From the NCBI GenBank assembly GCA_049671745.1, contig JBATVL010000006.1:1-64000 (forward strand): 64,000 nucleotides of DNA. The letters run 5' to 3'. Source of the stretch: SNAP01 sp049671745 (GTDB lineage: Bacteria > Bacteroidota > Bacteroidia > Bacteroidales > Marinifilaceae). Every line of letters starts with the position of its first letter. Position 1 is the stretch's first letter. The notes below the pieces were generated by a model. That model did no database searches. It worked only from the letters and a program-made list of their open reading frames with translations, and was not told the DNA's origin. A program made the translations under genes and the position numbers. This document shows, one piece after another, positions 9,193-17,407 of the stretch.

Positions 9193-9620
9193 GTACTCAA
9201 TTTTTAGTATTTATGTGTACACAAAACTATTAGTAATAGTCAATAAAATAACAAACACTCAGTTAATTTTTAGTTAAAGTTATATGGTCATTTTTTATCA
9301 AAATTGTATATATCATATTAACATTTTTAATCATAAAACATCTTATGAGAAAAGAATAGATGCGAATAAAAAACAACAAACAAACTTTAGTAACAGGTTA
9401 TAAAAACTGGATACCAAAAGAAAATAAGACATAGTAACACTACTGAAAAAAACATTTTATAAATACTTTAACAAAACTAAATATACACTATTTATTGCAT
9501 TATTAATTCTTTTAAGTAGAGCATTATCCTTACTCTATCTTAACATTAAGAATCATTATTTATAAATAAATATCAAAAACAGAAAATAACTAAGGTGAGA
9601 AAATTTAATTTGTACAAATT
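9193..9620. other. 428-bp AT-rich gap with a broken small reading frame
   Basis: Apart from the promoter at 9222-9229, the only structure seen is a plus-strand ATG frame of 24 codons (9360-9434). It is followed at once, in another frame, by 45 open codons (9428-9565) encoding a basic then hydrophobic stretch (YTLFIALLILLSRALSLLYL). A one-base shift would join them into a small protein with one membrane segment. No homology is recognised. Confidence 0.3.
9222..9229 (-). promoter_or_regulatory. -7 promoter box of the LA_2272-like gene
   Basis: The minus strand reads TAGTTTTG (TAnnTTTG), 30 nt before the start codon. A TTTG on the minus strand at 9252-9255 is a possible -33 element with 22-nt spacing, slightly long. 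Confidence 0.5.
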
Positions 9621-10112
9621 TCATGAGTCATAAGAATGCCTATACAAATCGCAATGTTCCTGTGTATTAATAATATCTTTAAAATAATGATGCTCTCTTT
9701 TATAAAAAGGTATCTTACTATTAATCATATACTTATTAAATAACTCTTCATCAGATTCCGACATACTCCAATCATTCAAAATATCAATATTATTTTCTGT
9801 AGCAATCTCCTTTATTTCTGTATAGATATCCAATTCTCTCTTATATTTGTCTTGTGCGATATAATGATCAGTACGCCTGTTATATTCTGCATGCAGAGCT
9901 TTAATGCGATTAATAATATAATCCAGTTTATTGTAGAAAAATTTAACATGACCTGTACCCAAACGATATGTATCAGGTACATCGTCAAAATTGTAATTCT
10001 CAGACTCTAATCTTTTCTTAACTAGATGTAATAATCTACCAATTTCCATTATTTCAGTTCTAACCAATTCATCTGATAGTTTTTCTAATGTACAAGCATT
10101 TATTCTAGTCAT
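9621..10112 (-). CDS. Pyrimidine dimer DNA glycosylase/AP lyase (T4 endonuclease V family)
   Basis: This enzyme removes UV-induced cyclobutane pyrimidine dimers by glycosylase and AP-lyase chemistry. Starting at the ATG at 10112 the protein opens MTRIN, exactly as T4 endonuclease V does. The catalytic Thr2 (nucleophile after Met removal), Arg3, Glu23 and Arg26 all align in MTRINACTLEKLSDE and EIMEIGR. The second signature YRLGTGHVKFFYNKLDYI matches the phage enzyme's LGAGHVTFFYDKLEF. T4 His16 is leucine here. The GTG one codon upstream would bury the threonine and is rejected. At 163 residues it is slightly longer than the phage protein (138). It lies downstream of the KAP NTPase gene on the same strand with no terminator seen in the 214-bp gap. 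Phage or lateral origin is likely but unproven. Confidence 0.88.
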   Translation of the reverse strand: MTRINACTLEKLSDELVRTEIMEIGRLLHLVKKRLESENYNFDDVPDTYRLGTGHVKFFYNKLDYIINRIKALHAEYNRRTDHYIAQDKYKRELDIYTEIKEIATENNIDILNDWSMSESDEELFNKYMINSKIPFYKREHHYFKDIINTQEHCDLYRHSYDS

Positions 10113-10326
10113 CACGGAGGTCTTTAATAATTAATAAGATATAATCCATTTATACTCTCTTTCCTATTATATCGTTCCTAAATTAATCCTATTTAACCTT
10201 TATAAACACAGTGGTTTTGTAATATTAGCTTTATATTTTACATAATAAGATCTGTTTATCAATCTTTCTCACATAAAAATCAAATATTTACATTCAACTA
10301 ATTAAAAAATAATCATAATAGTATCC

Positions 10327-11679
10327 TTAGTTATCAAATATCTTTTTAAGAATCTTAAATGCAAAAATTTTAATATCTACAGATTCATATGTTGAATCAA
10401 TTTTCAAACTATGATTATTAACGGTAAAAATAAATTCATTATTTCCTTCAATTAAAAATTTATGATCCAATTGATTAATAATATATTCTTTATCTAAATA
10501 AGTTCTATTAACTCGACTATTTGTAACTAAATCAAGCATAAACACCCACAAATAGTACTCTTTAGTACCTACTTTAAGCTCTAACTCTATTTTTTCATGT
10601 TCTGAACGTATTTTAGATATAAAACAAGTACTAAAACCACACTTCCGTGAAGATTCAATAAAATTATCATAAATATTTAAAGGCAAATTTAAATTCTTTT
10701 CTTGTTTAAGTAATTCGTACATATAATGCATATCTCTAAAAGACAACATCCTATGTTTCAACATTAAATGAATAATTATATATAAACAATTTGAAAATTT
10801 ATAATTACTTATACCTGCTTGTCCAAAAGACAAAAATTGATCCTCAAAGGTTCTATCTATTTCTGCCACTAAATTAAAATCAAAAATATCTTTAGAACAG
10901 AACTTATCTATGTACCCACCAAAATCAACATTCGCTCCATATCTATGCTCATAAATCTTCCTTATATTATCAATATCACACACAAAAATTACGTGATCAA
11001 AATCAAATTTACTAACGCCATATCTATTGTCTACATTAGCACAAAACACATTAAGTAATCTAAATATATGTTCAGGATCTATTCTATCAAGATCATCAAT
11101 AATCAAAACTTTTCTCTTACTCCCTGAACTTCTTTCTAATAATACATTACAAATCTTAGTTACTTCGTCTAAATCAAGTATATAATTTGACTCCTCAAGC
11201 AATTCAACTAATCCTTTCATTTTAGTTAATTCACTTTTATTCGATTCTTCCAAAACATCATAAACTTCACTAATACTTTTTAAAAAAACATCTAATTGTT
11301 TACCAACCTTAGGAATATTCTTAATAATATTCTGAAATAGAACTTTTTTATTAAAAATTAAATTCCCAGTAAACGATAAAGGATTTTCGTCAGGAATTTC
11401 AACTTCATCATTTAATAATTCACAAAGAATATCATACTTCATTAAATCATAAACATCCTTATTATCTGGAATACTATAATGGACAGGGGAAATACTAACT
11501 ACGTTAAAATCTTTATTATCATTAAAAAATTTATCCAAGAATGTACTCTTACCTGTACCAAATGGGGCAGAAAAGATAATTCTTTTATTATCCACTGTTA
11601 AATGTTTTTTAAACAATTCAGCATTTAATAAAGTTCCAAACCATATATCTTTTTCTACTTTTTCTTCTTTTATTGTCAT
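10327..11679 (-). CDS. KAP-like P-loop NTPase, soluble
   Basis: The predicted product of about 450 residues has Walker A APFGTGKST (38-46) and Walker B VLIIDDLDRI (191-200), the combination typical of KAP-family STAND-like NTPases. Many of these sit in prokaryotic defence loci. I see no hydrophobic segment between the Walker motifs, unlike membrane-anchored KAP proteins. The C-terminal region is helical and carries no effector domain I recognise. The start at 11679 (MTIKEEK) is preferred over an ATG 24 codons upstream, because a promoter box at 11697-11704 lies inside that extension. It precedes the glycosylase gene on the same strand. Defence function is inferred only from family and surroundings. 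Confidence 0.75.
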   Translation of the reverse strand: MTIKEEKVEKDIWFGTLLNAELFKKHLTVDNKRIIFSAPFGTGKSTFLDKFFNDNKDFNVVSISPVHYSIPDNKDVYDLMKYDILCELLNDEVEIPDENPLSFTGNLIFNKKVLFQNIIKNIPKVGKQLDVFLKSISEVYDVLEESNKSELTKMKGLVELLEESNYILDLDEVTKICNVLLERSSGSKRKVLIIDDLDRIDPEHIFRLLNVFCANVDNRYGVSKFDFDHVIFVCDIDNIRKIYEHRYGANVDFGGYIDKFCSKDIFDFNLVAEIDRTFEDQFLSFGQAGISNYKFSNCLYIIIHLMLKHRMLSFRDMHYMYELLKQEKNLNLPLNIYDNFIESSRKCGFSTCFISKIRSEHEKIELELKVGTKEYYLWVFMLDLVTNSRVNRTYLDKEYIINQLDHKFLIEGNNEFIFTVNNHSLKIDSTYESVDIKIFAFKILKKIFDN

Positions 11680-11696
11680 AATATAAAATTTATATT

Positions 11697-11729
11697 CAAA
11701 AGTAATAATTATATCTTCACAACAACAAA
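11697..11729 (-). promoter_or_regulatory. Promoter of the KAP NTPase gene
   Basis: The minus strand has TTTG (11729-11726), a 21-nt spacer, then TACTTTTG (11704-11697), matching the Bacteroidota -33/-7 pattern. It decides the start codon at 11679. Confidence 0.55.
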
Positions 11730-11880
11730 AGACACTTTCAAACAAATACAACTTAATATACCAAGCCTATTATATTTTCATGAATAGAACTTAAATTTCA
11801 ACCAGTAAACAATCAGCGTGCTATCAGTAAAAATTTGACACAAACAACAACCACACTAAAACTTCCTATGCCAAACACCT

Positions 11881-12101
11881 AAAGACCTTTCAAAGACCTT
11901 ATAAAATCCATATAAAGAGCTTATAAAATCCATATAAAGTCGTTCACCAACATCCCATGAACATCTCACCAACATCCCATGAACATCTCTAGAAGATGTT
12001 CATGGGATGTTCATGAGTAAACGAAGACCTGTTGATTAAAGGCTCAATCCTGTCTTTAATACGACTTTATAGACTTTTTATGACGAATTTAAAGGGTCTT
12101 T
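11881..12101. repeat. Nested inverted and tandem repeat region, no gene
   Basis: At the core is a perfect 18-bp stem (11971-11988 with 11994-12011) and a 5-nt loop CTAGA. Its left arm belongs to a 22-bp unit present twice in tandem (11945-11966 and 11967-11988). Further left a 20-bp unit, CTTATAAAATCCATATAAAG, occurs twice at a 22-bp period (11898-11917, 11920-11939). Its end plus TCG (11933-11942) is inverted at 12062-12071. The outermost AAAGACCTTT (11881) has a near-inverse at 12091-12101. The whole could fold as a long imperfect cruciform or RNA. Function is unknown: a dispersed intergenic repeat, a MITE-like element or a structured RNA are all possible. Confidence 0.75.
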
Positions 12102-12127
12102 AAGTCTAATTCAAGTATAGATAGATA

Positions 12128-12162
12128 TAAAAAAACTCCTAGTACTTTAAAGTACTAGGAGT
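12128..12162 (-). terminator. Hairpin terminator of the LTA-synthase-like gene
   Basis: A 28-bp perfect palindrome (12135-12162, ACTCCTAGTACTTT and its inverse) is followed on the minus strand by a run of T. It lies 24 nt past the stop at 12187. Confidence 0.85.
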
Positions 12163-12186
12163 CTAATTATATATGTAAATGCTTAA

Positions 12187-14100
12187 CTATTTTTCTTCGT
12201 AGTTAAGTCCTTTAGTCTTAAACAAATAAGAAGCTGATTGATAAAAACTAATAGCATCTTTTAGATCTTGTGCAGGAACCTTTGTACTTAACTGCTTTCC
12301 AGTAGAGATATTAAAACCCTCTACCCTCTTAACAGGATATTGCACAGTAAGTTGGTCACCTTTCAATAATCCAATTTTCTGATATGTTCCAAGTAAAGCT
12401 CTATTAGGATCATATTTAAGAACATTTTTACCGAAAAACTTAGAACGATACGACATATTCATTAAACCAAGAACTGTTGGAGCAAAATCAATCTGAGAAC
12501 ATACCGAGTTTATCTCTTTAGGCTCTATTAATTTAGGAGCATAAACAAATAATGGGATATGGTAATTATGAACAGGAAGAGCCGTTTCTCCTGCACTACC
12601 AGCACAATGGTCAGCTACAACAACAAAAATTGTATTATCGAACCAAGCATGTTTAGAAGCTTTCTCGAATAACTGACGAATAGCATAATCAGTATACTTA
12701 ACCGCACCCGCACGTCCTGAATGAGAAGGTATATCTATCTTTCCATCTGGATAAGTAAAAGGTCGGTGATTAGATGTAGTCATTATGAAGTTAGAGAATG
12801 GTTTTCCTGCCTCATAAGCTTTATCAGATACCTGTATTGCTTTATCGAATAGATCCTCATCACATACTCCCCAAGCATTTTGAAAGCTTATCTCATCTTC
12901 TTTGAAATCATTTAAATCAACAACATCGTAACCATTATTTCCAAAGAAATAGTTCATATTATCAAAATAACCATAACCTGCATAAATAAAGGTATTAGAA
13001 AATCCCTTCGATTTTAATATGTTTCCAAGAGAATGCATATTCTCGTTATGTGGTCTTTTTACAATAGAATAACCAGGTGTTGGGGGAACACTTAGAGTTA
13101 AAGCTTCCATTCCTCTCACTGTACGAGTACCTGTAGCGTAGAAATTATTAAAAAATAACGATTTAGAGGCTAATGAATCAAGAAAAGGAGTTATCCCTTC
13201 TGTATTACCAAACTTTCCAAAGAATCTCGCAGAAAGGCTCTCAACGGTAACCATCATTATATTATAATGCTTCTCTTCGCCCTCATTAACAATGTCACGA
13301 GTAATATCTAAAGCATCCTTATTTACAAAAGTAGAGTTTGGTGTCTCAACAAGCTTACGCACATTTTTAAAAACTTCTTCATTAGAAGCTGTTCTGTAGA
13401 AAGTATCGTAGTCTAATTCGTTATTCAAAAATGCAGAAAAGACTTGATAAAAACCATTATGTCCAAGCTCGTTGCAATAAGCATTTCCTTCCACTTCAAG
13501 TGTTCTATCAGTGATAGTAAACCAAGCTATAAGAGGCAAAGTAAGAAGTACTGCTGTTACTTTCAATCTTTGTAAGAAAGTAGATTTATTACCATATGAT
13601 TTATTGAAATATTTACGTACAAGAAAGAATACAGCAAGGGAAGCCGCAAGCATACCTGATGCAATTAAAGGCATAGGGTAAGATTCTTGTATATTAGAAA
13701 TAACCTCTGTTGTATAAACAAGATAATCTACTGCAATAAAATTAAATCGTACTGAAAATTCTTCCCAAAAGAACCACTCACTAACAGATGTAGAAACAAG
13801 TATAAATATAGATATTACAAAAAACATGTAAGATATATATTTATGAACTTTTGTATTAAACACTTTATCTGGTACAAAAAGATTGTACAACACAAAGGGA
13901 ATAATGAAGTATGAACAAGCAACTAGATCATAAAATAAACCATTACAATAAAGAGCTATCAATCTACCAAAACTAAGGTCTAGACTAGCTACATCAAAGA
14001 ATAAAAGCACAGTTCTTATTATAAAAGAAATGGCTACAAAGAGAGCAACAAATAGCAAAACTGCTGCGTATCTTTTAGGGAAAAATCTTTTTAAATTCAT
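12187..14100 (-). CDS. LTA-synthase-family membrane phosphoglycerol-type transferase (sulfatase fold)
   Basis: The 637 residues have about five membrane segments in the first 190, then a periplasmic alkaline-phosphatase/sulfatase domain. Metal and nucleophile signatures of the LTA synthase family are visible: MVTVESLSARFFGKF, then YATGTRTVRGMEA with the candidate catalytic threonine, VVVADHCAG and VHNYHIPLFVYAP. Gram-positive LtaS moves glycerol phosphate from phosphatidylglycerol and releases diacylglycerol. In Gram-negatives the acceptor is mostly unknown (other family members modify glycans or lipid A with phosphoethanolamine or phosphoglycerol). It begins 4 nt after a diacylglycerol-kinase-like gene, so the two are co-transcribed. 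The substrate cannot be read from the sequence. Confidence 0.85.
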   Translation of the reverse strand: MNLKRFFPKRYAAVLLFVALFVAISFIIRTVLLFFDVASLDLSFGRLIALYCNGLFYDLVACSYFIIPFVLYNLFVPDKVFNTKVHKYISYMFFVISIFILVSTSVSEWFFWEEFSVRFNFIAVDYLVYTTEVISNIQESYPMPLIASGMLAASLAVFFLVRKYFNKSYGNKSTFLQRLKVTAVLLTLPLIAWFTITDRTLEVEGNAYCNELGHNGFYQVFSAFLNNELDYDTFYRTASNEEVFKNVRKLVETPNSTFVNKDALDITRDIVNEGEEKHYNIMMVTVESLSARFFGKFGNTEGITPFLDSLASKSLFFNNFYATGTRTVRGMEALTLSVPPTPGYSIVKRPHNENMHSLGNILKSKGFSNTFIYAGYGYFDNMNYFFGNNGYDVVDLNDFKEDEISFQNAWGVCDEDLFDKAIQVSDKAYEAGKPFSNFIMTTSNHRPFTYPDGKIDIPSHSGRAGAVKYTDYAIRQLFEKASKHAWFDNTIFVVVADHCAGSAGETALPVHNYHIPLFVYAPKLIEPKEINSVCSQIDFAPTVLGLMNMSYRSKFFGKNVLKYDPNRALLGTYQKIGLLKGDQLTVQYPVKRVEGFNISTGKQLSTKVPAQDLKDAISFYQSASYLFKTKGLNYEEK

Positions 14101-14104
14101 AATT

Positions 14105-14992
14105 TTATATATTTCTATTTGGCTTAACTAAAATATTAAGCGAGCGCGGATTAACTTTTACTTTTATTACTTTGCCCAATTCCAGAGGTTCTCCATCAAT
14201 ATGAGCAATCTTATTATCATGTTTTATAGTAAATTCCGATCCTTCTAAAGTTTTACAAACAAATGTATTGTCTATACACTTTGTAAAAAGAGAAAGAGCA
14301 ACAGTAGGTATTTGAAAGAAATAAGGTTTTCTAATAGCAACTATATCAACTAAACCATCATCTATACGTGCCGATGGAGCAATATATGCATTGTTTCCAT
14401 ACTGTGAAGAGTTTGCTATACTGAATAAGAATGCTTTCATCTCATGAGTCTCACCATTCATTTCTACAGTATAGTTCTGATTCTTATAAGTAAAATAATT
14501 ACTAACAACCGACTTAAAATAAGAAACAATTCCTCGTTTTGTCATGTTAGCAAATTCATAACTAATAAGTGCATCAAATCCGAAACCAGCAACGTTTACA
14601 CATTTATGCTCATTTATAGAAAGAGTATCTATCTGATGTTTAATAAAAGTATTTACACTATCTATTGCCTTCTTAGTATTCATAGGTATTCCAAGATGTC
14701 TAGCAAGTCCGTTACCCGAACCACAAGGGATAATCGCAAGAGTTACATCAGTGTCTATAAGGGACTTAACCACTTCATTAACTGTACCATCACCACCTAC
14801 AACAGCAACTGTATCAAAAGATTTATCTACTGCTTCCTTAGCTATTAGACTAGCATGCCCAGCATATTCTGTATATGTGATTTCTACATCATATTTATCA
14901 GAATCTAATCTGTCTTTTATCATTTTATCTATCCCTTTCTGTTTGCCCGTTCCAGAGATAGGATTAATAATTACTAATAGCTTGTTTTTCAT
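14105..14992 (-). CDS. Diacylglycerol kinase family lipid kinase (YegS/DgkB type)
   Basis: This is a soluble lipid kinase of the DAGK catalytic family that phosphorylates diacylglycerol or a related lipid with ATP. It shows the N-terminal NPISGTGKQKG, the nucleotide-binding VVGGDGTVNEVV, the loop PCGSGNGLARHLG, and a C-terminal beta-rich half ending VNPRSLNILVKP. Length from MKNKLLVI is 295 residues, normal for the family. An ATG 23 codons upstream lies inside the terminator hairpin of the permease gene and is rejected. The stop is 4 nt before the LTA-synthase-like gene, which suggests a joint role in diacylglycerol turnover. Confidence 0.9.
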   Translation of the reverse strand: MKNKLLVIINPISGTGKQKGIDKMIKDRLDSDKYDVEITYTEYAGHASLIAKEAVDKSFDTVAVVGGDGTVNEVVKSLIDTDVTLAIIPCGSGNGLARHLGIPMNTKKAIDSVNTFIKHQIDTLSINEHKCVNVAGFGFDALISYEFANMTKRGIVSYFKSVVSNYFTYKNQNYTVEMNGETHEMKAFLFSIANSSQYGNNAYIAPSARIDDGLVDIVAIRKPYFFQIPTVALSLFTKCIDNTFVCKTLEGSEFTIKHDNKIAHIDGEPLELGKVIKVKVNPRSLNILVKPNRNI

Positions 14993-15034
14993 ACCTGTTC
15001 GCTTTATATTTTTATCAGATGCAATAATACAAAA

Positions 15035-15070
15035 AAAAAGGAACTGTCCCCTAAGAGGCAATTCCTTTTT
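15035..15070 (-). terminator. Hairpin terminator of the NCS2 permease gene
   Basis: Arms AAAAAGGAA (15035-15043) and TTCCTTTTT (15062-15070), with partial inner pairing, are followed by a nine-base T-run on the minus strand. The hairpin sits between the permease and the lipid kinase gene. Confidence 0.65.
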
Positions 15071-15099
15071 ATCAAATTTAAGACTTATTTAACTACTCG

Positions 15100-16299
15100 T
15101 TATTTGTCTATATGTACTGGTTTTGAATCATTAGGAAGAATAAGATTTAAAATAACCCCTACAAGAGAAGCTAAACCTATTCCTGCAAGATTGAAATTAC
15201 CCCATGTAAACTGAGCTCCTCCAATACCTATACAAAGAACTACAGAGATAATAACTTGGTTTCTTGTCTTTTGTATATCTGTTTTTGAATCAACTAATGT
15301 TTTAATTCCCACATTGGCTATCATACCAAATAAAAGAATCATTATTCCACCTAATACTTCAACTGGTATAGATTGAAGGAAACCATTAATCTTTCCACAA
15401 AAAGCAAAACATATTGCTGTACAAGCTGCTATACGTAGTACTCGTGGGTCTACTACCTTAGTTAAAGAAATAGCACCTGTTACTTCTGAATAAGTTGTAT
15501 TTGGCGGTCCACCAAAGAATCCAGCAAAAGCCGTAGCAACACCATCACCTAAAAGAGTTCGGTGTAATCCTGGCTTCTGAACAAAATCTTTATCTGCTAC
15601 AGAACCAATTGCATACATATCTCCTACATGTTCTATAATTGGAGCAATAGCGACAGGAATCATATATAAGATAGCCCCCCAGCTGAATTCAGGACGAGTA
15701 AAGTTTGGAAGTTGGAACCAAGCAGCATCTGTTATTTTTGCAAAATCTATAATCCCAAAATATACTGATACAAGATATCCAACAACTATGCCGCAGAATA
15801 CAGGAACAAGCTTAAGCATTCCTTTTCCAAAGACTACTACTACAATTGCAGTAACTAAAGAAGCAAGTGCTATCCACCAGTTTCCATTAGCCATTTTTAT
15901 TGCCTCTGGAGCTAAAGATAGTCCTATAAGCATGATTACTGGTCCTACTACTACAGAAGGAAATAACTTCTCGATAAATCTAAGACCTTGTGATTTTACT
16001 AAGGCAGAAACTAATCCGTAAACTAGACCTACAGCTATTAATCCTGATAATGTTCCTGGAAATCCGTAAGCTTTAGTACAAGCAATAATAGGTGCTATAA
16101 AAGCAAAACTTGATCCTAAAAATACTGGGACTTGTCCTTTTGTTATTAAATGGAATATTAGAGTACCTACACCAGCTGTAAATAATGCAACTGCAGGATC
16201 TATACCGACTAATAAAGGAACTAGTACTGTCGCGCCAAAGGCGACAAAAAGAAATTGCACACCAATAACGGCACGCTTTGTGGGAGATAGTTGATTCAT
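15100..16299 (-). CDS. NCS2-family nucleobase permease, probably uracil:cation symporter
   Basis: The 399 residues are almost entirely hydrophobic, consistent with the 14-segment NCS2 fold. The start shows FVAFGATVLVPLLVGIDPAVA and the first half-helix motif VFLGSSFAFIAPI. The family signature is GPPNTTYSEVTGAISLTKV (counterpart of the PNTTYSEN motif of UraA), with a conserved glutamate in PIIEHVGD. These features are closest to uracil permeases rather than xanthine or urate carriers. It has its own consensus promoter and terminator, so it seems monocistronic. No pyrimidine gene is adjacent. Confidence 0.88.
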   Translation of the reverse strand: MNQLSPTKRAVIGVQFLFVAFGATVLVPLLVGIDPAVALFTAGVGTLIFHLITKGQVPVFLGSSFAFIAPIIACTKAYGFPGTLSGLIAVGLVYGLVSALVKSQGLRFIEKLFPSVVVGPVIMLIGLSLAPEAIKMANGNWWIALASLVTAIVVVVFGKGMLKLVPVFCGIVVGYLVSVYFGIIDFAKITDAAWFQLPNFTRPEFSWGAILYMIPVAIAPIIEHVGDMYAIGSVADKDFVQKPGLHRTLLGDGVATAFAGFFGGPPNTTYSEVTGAISLTKVVDPRVLRIAACTAICFAFCGKINGFLQSIPVEVLGGIMILLFGMIANVGIKTLVDSKTDIQKTRNQVIISVVLCIGIGGAQFTWGNFNLAGIGLASLVGVILNLILPNDSKPVHIDK

Positions 16300-16339
16300 A
16301 TATCTGAATTAATGGATTTTGTATTTATAATTCAGGTTA

Positions 16340-16370
16340 CAAAAGTAATAAAACTTTTTGATGTCGCAAA
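16340..16370 (-). promoter_or_regulatory. Consensus promoter of the NCS2 permease
   Basis: The minus strand has TTTG (16370-16367), exactly 19 nt, then TACTTTTG (16347-16340), the full Bacteroidota -33/-7 arrangement. It lies 41 nt upstream of the start codon. Confidence 0.65.
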
Positions 16371-16391
16371 TTGACAACAAATCAGATTGAA

Positions 16392-16422
16392 TTGTATATC
16401 TTCATCAAAATATGCATTTTTG
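16392..16422 (+). promoter_or_regulatory. Promoter of the FabK/nitronate monooxygenase-like gene
   Basis: TTG (16392-16394), a 20-nt spacer and CATTTTTG (16415-16422, 7 of 8 to TAnnTTTG) lie 33 nt before the ATG at 16455. They fall inside a longer open frame from 16371, so that longer start is unlikely. It is divergent from the permease promoter. Confidence 0.5.
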
Positions 16423-16454
16423 TATTTAATTTGACAGCTAAAAAGAAGAAAGAT

Positions 16455-17402
16455 ATGAATAATAGAATAACAAAACTTTTTGGAATACAATACCCTGTTA
16501 TACAGGGTGGTATGGTTTGGTGTAGCGGTTGGAAATTAGCAGCTGCGGTAAGCAATGCAGGAGGATTAGGACTAATAGGTTCTGGCTCTATGCATACAGA
16601 TAATTTACGTGAGCATATTCAGAAAATAAAACAAGCAACGGATAAACCTTTTGGTGTAAATATCCCACTTTTATATCCTCAGATAGACGATTTAATAAAT
16701 ATAGTTATAGAAGAAGAAGTTAAGATAGTTTTTACTTCGGCTGGTAGTCCTAAAAAGTATACTACTTTCTTAAAGAGTAAAGGAATTACTGTTGTACATG
16801 TTGTTTCATCAGCTCTTTTTGCAAAGAAATGTGAAGAGGCTGGTTGCGATGCTGTAGTGGCTGAAGGTTTTGAAGCTGGAGGACATAATGGTAGAGAAGA
16901 AACTACTACTTTATCTCTTATTCCTGAGGTTAGAGAGAGTATTAATATTCCTCTTATTGCCGCAGGAGGTATAGGCTCTGGAAAGAGTATGTTTGCCGTT
17001 TTAGCTCTTGGGGCTGAGGGAGTTCAGATAGGTTCTGCTTTTGCTATTAGTGAGGAATCTTCTGCACATATTGAATTTAAAAAACTAGTATGTGAGAGCA
17101 AGGAAGGAGACACTATTTTAAGTCTTAAACAACTAGCTCCTGCTAGGTTAATAAAAAATAAATTTTATACTGAAATTAAAGAATTAGAAGACAGAGGAGC
17201 GAGCAAGGAAGAGATAAAAGAGCATCTTGGAAAAGGAAGAGCCAAAAAGGGTATCTTTGAGGGCAATCTAGAAGATGGAGAACTTGAGATAGGACAAGTT
17301 TCATCTCAAATAAAGGAGATACGCTCTGTAAAAGACATTATGCAGGATATGATTTCTGATTTTAATAACACAAGTAAAAATTTAGCAAATATAAAGCTTT
17401 AA
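16455..17402 (+). CDS. FMN-dependent FabK-type enoyl-ACP reductase / nitronate monooxygenase family
   Basis: This is a TIM-barrel flavoenzyme of the 2-nitropropane dioxygenase/FabK family. It shows GIQYPVIQGGMVW at the start, AEGFEAGGHNGREETT (flavin/catalytic His region), PLIAAGGIGSG and GAEGVQIGSAF (FMN phosphate binding). FabK performs the last step of the fatty-acid elongation cycle (enoyl-ACP reduction), while nitronate monooxygenases detoxify nitronates. The opening GGMVWCSGWKLA resembles FabK proteins of Bacteroidales as I remember them, so FabK is my first choice, but the two activities cannot be separated securely by eye. The start at 16455 is chosen for motif position and promoter placement. 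Confidence 0.75.
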   Translation: MNNRITKLFGIQYPVIQGGMVWCSGWKLAAAVSNAGGLGLIGSGSMHTDNLREHIQKIKQATDKPFGVNIPLLYPQIDDLINIVIEEEVKIVFTSAGSPKKYTTFLKSKGITVVHVVSSALFAKKCEEAGCDAVVAEGFEAGGHNGREETTTLSLIPEVRESINIPLIAAGGIGSGKSMFAVLALGAEGVQIGSAFAISEESSAHIEFKKLVCESKEGDTILSLKQLAPARLIKNKFYTEIKELEDRGASKEEIKEHLGKGRAKKGIFEGNLEDGELEIGQVSSQIKEIRSVKDIMQDMISDFNNTSKNLANIKL

Positions 17403-17407
17403 GGAAA

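Noticed and set aside
11881..12101. CRISPR array
   Set aside because: The 22-bp copies are contiguous or 2 nt apart, without unique spacers of constant length, only two copies each, and no cas gene is near.
11881..12101. Retron msr-msd RNA
   Set aside because: The fold is suggestive, but no reverse transcriptase gene lies on either side.
14444..15092. Two plus-strand frames opposite the lipid kinase gene
   Set aside because: Composition is typical of antisense shadow frames, and one runs through a terminator hairpin.
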